From assembly GCA_028817775.1 (NCBI GenBank), contig JAPPOW010000117.1, positions 1 through 11,513 of the forward strand: a stretch of 11,513 nucleotides of DNA. Reading direction: 5' to 3'. This stretch comes from Candidatus Melainabacteria bacterium. Lineage in GTDB: Bacteria > Cyanobacteriota > Vampirovibrionia > LMEP-6097. The notes under the pieces are model-generated. The model was not told where the DNA came from. It did not search any database and worked only from the letters and a program-made list of their open reading frames with translations. Numbering within the stretch: the first letter of the stretch is position 1; every line of letters begins with the position of its first letter. Of this stretch, positions 6,244 to 11,513 are shown one piece after another. The position numbers and the translations under genes were made by a program.

Positions 6244-6633
6244 ATGAACGGATCATCATCAGCTAGTTTTGGTGGCGCCACTGGTAAGGCCAGTATCGGT
6301 CTCAAAGGCAACAACCCAAATGTCAAAGGCTCTAAGCTAGGTAGTTACAAAGAACCAACAGATGAAGATAGAGCATCTATTGGTCAGGCACTAGGCGGAG
6401 TAGTCCAACAATGGGCGACTACAGTACCAGGCTTTGGTGCAATGGCTGGCATGGCAGGTCTAGGTGGGGCTAGCGGACCATCGCCAATATCAGGACTAGA
6501 TAGTATTGGCAAACTTTTTGGAGGTCTGGGTGGCAGTAAAGAAAGCCAGAAAGACGACCAAGTTGCTGAAGCAGATCCTGAAGACGGTGAAGACCCGGAA
6601 GAAGATGAAGCTCCTGAAACTGAAAAAACTTAA
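6244..6633 (+). CDS. Unrecognised glycine-rich protein with an acidic disordered tail
   Basis: I do not recognise this 129-residue protein. It has no cysteine. Residues 1-35 are rich in Gly, Ser, Asn and Lys. Residues 36-62 look able to form a helix (EDRASIGQALGGVVQQW). Residues 63-97 are a Gly/Ala/Met-rich hydrophobic stretch with GLGG-type repeats. Residues 98-129 are very acidic, dominated by Asp and Glu. This pattern suggests a largely disordered protein, possibly with a short membrane-active or self-associating segment. There is no signal peptide. The start is uncertain: ATG 6244 has no properly spaced ribosome binding site. It sits 48 bases after the glutaredoxin and 30 bases before bioA, so it may belong to either unit. 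Codon use looks ordinary for the window, which supports real coding. Confidence 0.6.
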   Translation: MNGSSSASFGGATGKASIGLKGNNPNVKGSKLGSYKEPTDEDRASIGQALGGVVQQWATTVPGFGAMAGMAGLGGASGPSPISGLDSIGKLFGGLGGSKESQKDDQVAEADPEDGEDPEEDEAPETEKT

Positions 6634-6663
6634 ACAATTGAATAACTTGCTAAAATATAACTA

Positions 6664-8067
6664 ATGGCGAGCTCCAAAAGCCCATGGCAAATAGATCAGG
6701 ATCATATCTGGCATCCTTATACTCAGCATGCAATTGCTGACCAGCCACTATTTGTAAAAGAAGCCAAAGATGAATTTATAGTAGTTCAAGATGAAAACGG
6801 GCAAGAACTAAAACTAATCGATGGCATTAGTTCTTGGTGGGTGAATATCCATGGTCATTGCAATGACTATATCAATGAAGCAATCAAAGCTCAGCTAGAT
6901 AAACACGAGCAAGTAATTTTTGCAGGCTTCACCCATGAAGCTGCTACCAGCTTAGTAGCCAAATTATTGCCAATACTACCTAAACCCGAGCCGGGCTCTG
7001 GCAAAGAATTGACTAGGGCATTTTTCTCAGACAATGGCTCTACTGCAGTAGAAGTTGCAGTGAAGATGGCGGTACAGCACTGGCATAATCAAGGTCATTC
7101 AGAGCGTCACCGTATTATTGCTCTCAAGGATAGTTACCATGGCGATACAGTTGGTACTATGTCGCTTGGTGGTAGCCCTGGTTTTCACCAAGCCTTCAAA
7201 GAATTGATGTTCCCGGTACACTTGGTTGATTCACCGAGCCCGCAAATAGTCAAACCCAATGCCAGATTGAATCTAGCTCAGAAGACTTTGGTCAAAGAAG
7301 AAGCCCAAGAACTAGCTGAACAAAGATGCCTGGAACAAATCACAGTACTAATCAATCATTATCCAAATGAAATTGCAGCACTAGTGATAGAACCATTGGT
7401 GCAAGCTTCTGGTGGTATGAAATTCCATCGCCCTGAGTTTTTACAACAATTGCGCAGACTTACTGAGCAAGCTGGCATTTTCCTAATTGCTGATGAAGTC
7501 TTCACTGGTTTTGGGCGCACTGGCACTAATTTTGCCTGCGAGCAAGCTGGCATAGTGCCAGACATGATTTGCTTGTCCAAGGGACTTACTGGTGGCTACC
7601 TGCCGATGGGGCTAACTTTCTGTAATCAAGAAATTTATTCAGCTTTCCACTCTGAATCAAGGGACAAAACTTTCTTTCATGGACACTCATATACCGGCAA
7701 CTCATTAAGCTGCGCTGCAGCACTTGCAAGCTTAGAGCTCTACCAGAAGGAGAACCGTCTCAAAGATACCAACTTTATCAATATGGTCATGCAGCAAGAA
7801 CTAACTGAACTTGCTGAACTTGAGCATATCAAAGATGTGCGGATACTTGGTGCTATTGGTGTGATTGAGTTTGATCAAAGTGGCGGCTATTTTGCTGAGC
7901 TTGGTCCCAAACTAACTCAAGAGTTTTTGCAGAGACATTTACTACTGAGACCACTAGGCAATGTACTCTACTTCCTGCCGCCCTATACTATTACCACTGA
8001 TTCATTAAACTATTCAATGCAAACAATTAAAGAAGTAGTGTATCAATATACTAAGGAGCTTGCATGA
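6664..8067 (+). CDS. bioA: Adenosylmethionine-8-amino-7-oxononanoate aminotransferase BioA
   Basis: BioA is a cytosolic PLP aminotransferase that converts 8-amino-7-oxononanoate to 7,8-diaminononanoate in biotin synthesis, with SAM as amino donor. The 467 residues carry IWHPYTQH (Y19), ISSWWVN (W58, W59), DSYHGDT (Y158), ADEVFTGFGRTG (D277) and LSKGLTGG with PLP lysine K306. These align with E. coli Y17, W52, W53, Y144, D245 and K274, the set that distinguishes BioA from other class III aminotransferases. The protein is nearly 40 residues longer than E. coli BioA, partly through a helix-rich insert around 195-225 before NEIAALVIEPLVQ. No other biotin gene is in the window. The gene overlaps the next by 4 bases. 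The 30 bases upstream are AT-rich but show no ribosome binding site. Confidence 0.95.
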   Translation: MASSKSPWQIDQDHIWHPYTQHAIADQPLFVKEAKDEFIVVQDENGQELKLIDGISSWWVNIHGHCNDYINEAIKAQLDKHEQVIFAGFTHEAATSLVAKLLPILPKPEPGSGKELTRAFFSDNGSTAVEVAVKMAVQHWHNQGHSERHRIIALKDSYHGDTVGTMSLGGSPGFHQAFKELMFPVHLVDSPSPQIVKPNARLNLAQKTLVKEEAQELAEQRCLEQITVLINHYPNEIAALVIEPLVQASGGMKFHRPEFLQQLRRLTEQAGIFLIADEVFTGFGRTGTNFACEQAGIVPDMICLSKGLTGGYLPMGLTFCNQEIYSAFHSESRDKTFFHGHSYTGNSLSCAAALASLELYQKENRLKDTNFINMVMQQELTELAELEHIKDVRILGAIGVIEFDQSGGYFAELGPKLTQEFLQRHLLLRPLGNVLYFLPPYTITTDSLNYSMQTIKEVVYQYTKELA

Positions 8068-9248
8068 GCTGGCTCACACAGATCACTGAACTTTCTCACT
8101 CTCAGCCAATAGCGTTCACTATTGCCTGTTTGATTAGTTTTGCTATCACCCCTGTTATTCGCGAGCGCGCTAGCAAGATGAAGTTTGAGGATCGAGGCGA
8201 GGACCGTCCTTACCCTGGTATCCCCCGTCTTGGCGGTATCGCAATTCTCGTTGCAATCATCACTACGATCGCTTTTTACTTGGTATTCTACGGGCGCTAC
8301 ACCCCTACTGGTATCAAACACTTAGAACTAGAGGGTATGATTACTGGCGCGCTAATAATTTTCTTTATTGGTTTACTTGATGACATTAAGCCAATCGCTG
8401 CCCCAGTCAAATTATTAGGACAGGTAGCCGCTGCGCTACTAGCTTGGGCAATGAATGTCAGGATTGAATTTCTAGCTAATCCAATTCACTATATTGATCA
8501 CGCCCGCACTGCAGCAATCCCGCTCGACGATCTAACCAGTTTAATTATTACTGTGGTCTTTATGGTGGCAATCACCAATGCTATCAATTTGATTGATGGT
8601 GTTGATGGACTCGCTGTTGGTGTAACCATTATTGCCTGCTCAGCTAGTTGGGCAATAAATTTGAGCCCAATTCTTAATCAACCCGCTGGAGCGATTTTGG
8701 CAGCAACCCTTGCTGGTGCTTGCCTTGGGTTTTTGCGTTATAACTTTAATCCTGCTCGTATCTTTCTGGGAGACAATGGCGCCTACCTGCTCGGCTTCTT
8801 GCTTGCTTGCATCTCTTGTATTGGTCTAACCAAGAAAGTTACGGTAGTAACCCTATCTCCAATTATTGTTTTGATTTTTGCAATTCCGATTCTTGATATT
8901 GTGCTTGCAGTCATTAGAAGAGCTAGCCGTAATCGACCAATAATGAAACCAGACCTTGAGCACCTGCATCATCAACTAGAAGATCAAGGCTTTAGTCATA
9001 AACAAATCAACTACGTTTTCTATGGCATTACTTTTATTGCTGGTTTGATTGGTACTTCTTTATTAGGACTTGATATTGCAGCTGAATACCTAATTATTTG
9101 TGGCAGTATTCTAACAATCTGGCTGGTCTTTAGCCTTGTTCTCAATCGAAAGAAACAAAGGTCAGAGAATCCAGCTATAATAAAGCCTCGTGTCAATCGC
9201 AAAAGAACTAGAAATCAGAATCCAAGACCCGCGCATAATCCTCAATGA
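8064..9248 (+). CDS. WecA/TagO-type undecaprenyl-phosphate sugar-1-phosphate transferase
   Basis: This integral membrane enzyme transfers a sugar-1-phosphate, usually GlcNAc-1-P, from a UDP-sugar to undecaprenyl phosphate, starting synthesis of a surface polysaccharide. The 394 residues contain about ten or eleven hydrophobic segments. The family motifs are RPYPGIPRLGG (48-58), GLLDD (103-107), NAINLIDGVDG (172-182), FLGDNGA (234-240, D237) and HLHH (300-303). The HLHH loop and the NLIDGVDG form place it with WecA/TagO/WbpL rather than MraY. The sugar cannot be told from sequence. The C-terminal 35 residues (from 360) form a basic, polar cytoplasmic tail. AAGGAG at 8053-8058 precedes the ATG by 5 bases, inside bioA, and the ATGA overlap implies coupling, although no metabolic link to biotin is evident. 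Confidence 0.92.
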   Translation: MSWLTQITELSHSQPIAFTIACLISFAITPVIRERASKMKFEDRGEDRPYPGIPRLGGIAILVAIITTIAFYLVFYGRYTPTGIKHLELEGMITGALIIFFIGLLDDIKPIAAPVKLLGQVAAALLAWAMNVRIEFLANPIHYIDHARTAAIPLDDLTSLIITVVFMVAITNAINLIDGVDGLAVGVTIIACSASWAINLSPILNQPAGAILAATLAGACLGFLRYNFNPARIFLGDNGAYLLGFLLACISCIGLTKKVTVVTLSPIIVLIFAIPILDIVLAVIRRASRNRPIMKPDLEHLHHQLEDQGFSHKQINYVFYGITFIAGLIGTSLLGLDIAAEYLIICGSILTIWLVFSLVLNRKKQRSENPAIIKPRVNRKRTRNQNPRPAHNPQ

Positions 9249-10107
9249 GTTTTTTGGTTATTTATCATTTACAACTGGTTTAATCACAGCAGTGATGGTT
9301 CTCACAGATCATCCTTTATATGAACTCCTAAATAAAGTTATGCTCACCAGCTGTATGTTTCAAAATGTGCCTTTGTTAATGGTTTACATGCCACAGTGGC
9401 GAGTTTTAATTAGTCTTGGAATCTTTGGAATTATGGTTACCAACTGGTATGCTACCCATCCAATTGGACAAGCTTTCCGTGAAGGTTTGTTTGTCAGTAT
9501 GATCAAAGTTGACTATAGCTATGAAGCGCTTGTTAATTATCATCCTGATAAGTATCCACATGAATCAGATCTGCTCGGCAAACAAAAAGAGCCTGGTTTC
9601 TTCACTCGTTTATCAAACTATATCAACACGGTAGTTAAAGAAATGATCATTCGCTCTGGTGAGATGTTAGAAGAAATAAAGAAAGGTAACTGGAAAGCAT
9701 TTACCACTGATGCGATCCGCTCACAATTTTTCTCATCTCTCATGCGTGTCATCTCAGCAAGCCCATTGTTTATAATTGCTGTATTTGAATTGCTAGCCTA
9801 CTTTGAGCTCTACCAAAAATCTCAGTTCTATATTGATACGGCTGCAATCTGGACCACTATCTCGGTGCGCGCCCTGGCTTTTTCAAGTTTCATTGATGGA
9901 CTATCTAAGATTGCCTTTGGCTTTATGCGTGAAAGTATAATGATGCGTATTGGCGGTAGTATTTTTGCAGCTGCGCAATTCTACCTAATTTTTGCTGGTG
10001 AAGATGCCCTCAAACTAGTTATTCCGCTTTCATTAGCTGGTCTGGCTGCCTATCCTATTGTAGAAGGCGAAAGATTACGCAAAATTGCCCTCACAAATAG
10101 GGCTTAA
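9190..10107 (+). CDS. Unrecognised multi-pass membrane protein
   Basis: I do not recognise this 305-residue protein. Hydrophobic stretches suggest six or seven membrane segments, at about 21-38, 47-67, 72-87, 187-207, 217-236, 254-269 and 274-291. A hydrophilic region at about 95-185 contains the polar, Tyr/His/Pro-rich patch YHPDKYPHESDLL (117-129) and a probable amphipathic helix at 145-170. No catalytic motif stands out. The best start is GTG 9190, which overlaps the preceding transferase by 59 bases. The next in-frame starts (GTG 9292, ATG 9295) would remove most of the first membrane segment, and no clear ribosome binding site is seen. The neighbours on both sides suggest an envelope role, by context only. 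Base composition and codon use match the surrounding genes. Confidence 0.75.
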   Translation: MSIAKELEIRIQDPRIILNEFFGYLSFTTGLITAVMVLTDHPLYELLNKVMLTSCMFQNVPLLMVYMPQWRVLISLGIFGIMVTNWYATHPIGQAFREGLFVSMIKVDYSYEALVNYHPDKYPHESDLLGKQKEPGFFTRLSNYINTVVKEMIIRSGEMLEEIKKGNWKAFTTDAIRSQFFSSLMRVISASPLFIIAVFELLAYFELYQKSQFYIDTAAIWTTISVRALAFSSFIDGLSKIAFGFMRESIMMRIGGSIFAAAQFYLIFAGEDALKLVIPLSLAGLAAYPIVEGERLRKIALTNRA

Positions 10108-10149
10108 CACCTATCAAAAGCCTTAACCATAGAGACTTGTATCTTTATC

Positions 10150-11430
10150 ATGGGGGCTACCATCGCACAATTTGCATTTTTGCCATCTCTACTTGGAGCA
10201 GTAGAGGATAAGCCTACAGAAGTTGAAGTCAAAGATGGCGATAAATTATGGAATCTTGTTGTAGGGAACAAAGCAAAACTTTCACTAGCTGCAGGAACAA
10301 GCCCAGCAAAGATTATCGGCAAAAGCCAAGACTGGAGCTCCAGTGACAAAACTAGCAAATTTAACCCAGGCAGAATTGTACCTGGAGACATTATTGAATT
10401 TAGTAGCCAAAGAATCAAACTAACTAGAACTCTAAGAGACGGGAAAATAAGCTTCACAAGAGACCTTAGTGATTTGCCTAAAAGTGACTTTGCGCCAAAT
10501 CCTCAAGAAGTGAAGTTTCCTAACTTACCAGCTCCAGCAAAGAAAGATGAATTCAAAGCGTCTGGAGAAAGTAAAAAGCCAAGCAGCCAAGAAACAAGAG
10601 TTGCGGACTGGGTAAAAAAATATGCTCGAGTTTTTGAACCTCCCCCTGGTACCACAGTTCTTGGCACCATTATCATTGACCCTGGTCATGGTAAGTATAT
10701 GAAAGATCTAAGCAAATCTGATGATGATCATTATGACTCAGGCGCTTCATACCACTTCAAACGCAATGCCCAAGGAGTAATTACAGAAACAAAACATGAT
10801 GGTGCTGTAAGTGCCAAAGCAGCCAAAAGCTATACTGGCAGAGCAGATGAAGCTGTAATCAACCTACTCATTGCAAATGACACAGCAGCAGAATTAGCCA
10901 AGCAAGGCTATCGAGTGATTGTCACTCGCAAAGATCAATACTTTGCTGGCTACAAAGGAGAAGGTAAGATGAGACTTGGAACTGCGACACCAGATCGAGA
11001 AGGAATCTTGGCTGATATCATTGATGTCTATAAACCAGTTGCAATTGTCGACCAACAAGGTAATGCTGATCCAGATCCGAGTACCAAAGGTCATAGAGGT
11101 TACTGCAGAAGAAGTCACACAAGCTCAAGGCAAATGTGTGAAGCTGTTCAACTAGAACTTTTTGAGGGCGGGCTAACCAAGCATGACTACGATAAACGCG
11201 CAAGAAACGAAAGCGAAACTCAACACGATACTATCAGGGTTGCAAGACTTGCATTTGAAGCTGGTATTCCTGGCATCATGACTGAAAATGGTTTCATAAG
11301 TAGTCCAAGTGACCTTCAAGTACTACTTGAAAATAGAGATCTTCCAAATACTTTGGACCGCAAAGATATTGCAAGGGCAATAGCCACAGGTCTTATAAAG
11401 TCCTTAGAACCTGTTTTGAAAATCCAATAA
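10150..11430 (+). CDS. LysM-like plus Amidase_3-like cell wall protein, third zinc-ligand position altered
   Basis: This 426-residue protein resembles an N-acetylmuramoyl-L-alanine amidase, the zinc enzymes that cut the stem peptide from peptidoglycan. Residues 25-84 look like a LysM domain (VKDGDKLWNLV ... NPGRIVPGDIIEF). A polar, Pro/Lys/Ser-rich linker follows (about 105-150), then the Amidase_3-like domain (172-426). First-ligand H180 lies in IIIDPGHG, second-ligand E234 in ADEAVINLLIA, and catalytic E379 in MTENGFISS. The usual SxHAN histidine is replaced by Gln (VDQQGNAD, Q303). There is a long insert between H180 and E234. Nearby H315 and H323 could substitute. The N-terminus MGATIAQFAFLPSLLGA is hydrophobic and could be a signal sequence with cleavage before VED, but lacks a basic n-region. 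The gene starts 42 bases after the membrane protein gene with only a weak ribosome binding site. Confidence 0.82.
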   Translation: MGATIAQFAFLPSLLGAVEDKPTEVEVKDGDKLWNLVVGNKAKLSLAAGTSPAKIIGKSQDWSSSDKTSKFNPGRIVPGDIIEFSSQRIKLTRTLRDGKISFTRDLSDLPKSDFAPNPQEVKFPNLPAPAKKDEFKASGESKKPSSQETRVADWVKKYARVFEPPPGTTVLGTIIIDPGHGKYMKDLSKSDDDHYDSGASYHFKRNAQGVITETKHDGAVSAKAAKSYTGRADEAVINLLIANDTAAELAKQGYRVIVTRKDQYFAGYKGEGKMRLGTATPDREGILADIIDVYKPVAIVDQQGNADPDPSTKGHRGYCRRSHTSSRQMCEAVQLELFEGGLTKHDYDKRARNESETQHDTIRVARLAFEAGIPGIMTENGFISSPSDLQVLLENRDLPNTLDRKDIARAIATGLIKSLEPVLKIQ

Positions 11431-11480
11431 CAGCGTTACGCTCGCCCTCATTTATGCATAATAAACTTCGGGTAAACTCA

Positions 11481-11497
11481 GAAAATCAACGATTTTC
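11481..11497. terminator. Weak AT-rich hairpin downstream of the amidase-like gene
   Basis: GAAAATC (11481-11487) and GATTTTC (11491-11497) form a 7-base stem with a 3-base loop, about 50 bases after the amidase-like stop. The stem is AT-rich and no long T-tract follows, so it is a poor intrinsic terminator. It could equally be part of a dispersed repeat that continues beyond the window edge. The rest of 11431-11513 holds no gene that I can see. Confidence 0.25.
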
Positions 11498-11513
11498 TTC
11501 GCTCGCAAGCCTT

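Noticed and set aside
6634..6663. Promoter for bioA in the AT-rich 30-base gap (TAAAAT, TATAAC-like strings)
   Set aside because: No -35 element at proper spacing; such strings are expected by chance in AT-rich DNA.
6988..6998. GC-rich palindrome GAGCCGGGCTC inside bioA, considered as another REP-like unit
   Set aside because: The stem is only 5 bases, shares no core or stem sequence with the suf operon elements, and encodes an ordinary Pro/Gly/Ser loop.
8064..9248. MraY (phospho-MurNAc-pentapeptide transferase) for the transferase gene
   Set aside because: The HLHH loop and NLIDGVDG motif are of WecA/TagO type, and no mur or mra genes lie beside it.

Overview
The window reads as a compact, moderately AT-rich bacterial chromosome segment with every gene on the + strand. 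Genes overlap or sit a few bases apart. Shine-Dalgarno sites (AAGGAG type) are visible before some genes. A SUF iron-sulfur operon carrying an IbaG-like BolA and a CGFS glutaredoxin, followed by biotin and envelope genes, fits a diderm bacterium. A lineage near the non-photosynthetic relatives of cyanobacteria (Melainabacteria/Vampirovibrionia) is a guess from gene order and overall flavour. No marker gene here settles it.

Region 1 (88-6195) is a Fe-S cluster assembly operon: an Rrf2-family regulator with three cysteines, sufB, sufC, sufD, sufS, a BolA-family gene and a monothiol glutaredoxin. SufB, SufC and SufD form the scaffold/ATPase complex and SufS delivers sulfur. Glutaredoxin and BolA probably form a [2Fe-2S] carrier or sensor pair downstream. 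No SufE/SufU or SufA gene is present in the window.

Region 2 (6244-6633) is an orphan glycine-rich protein with an acidic tail, of unknown function. Region 3 (6664-10107) holds bioA (biotin synthesis), a WecA/TagO-type polyprenyl-phosphate sugar-1-phosphate transferase overlapping bioA by 4 bases, and an unrecognised multi-pass membrane protein overlapping the transferase by 59 bases. Region 4 (10150-11430) is a LysM-like plus Amidase_3-like cell wall protein whose third zinc-ligand position appears to be Gln instead of His.

The most notable signal is a set of small palindromic REP/BIME-like elements confined to the suf operon. One fills the sufB-sufC gap. One forms the end of sufS, contains its stop codon and leads into the bolA ribosome binding site. 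The third lies in frame inside sufS, where it encodes about 24 residues within a roughly 34-37 residue insertion while all catalytic residues remain. The elements share core sequence but use different, compensated stem sequences. This recalls the Rickettsia palindromic elements that insert into genes in frame, but in a housekeeping cysteine desulfurase.

There is no RNA gene, CRISPR array or transposase, and no gene-free stretch over 300 bases.
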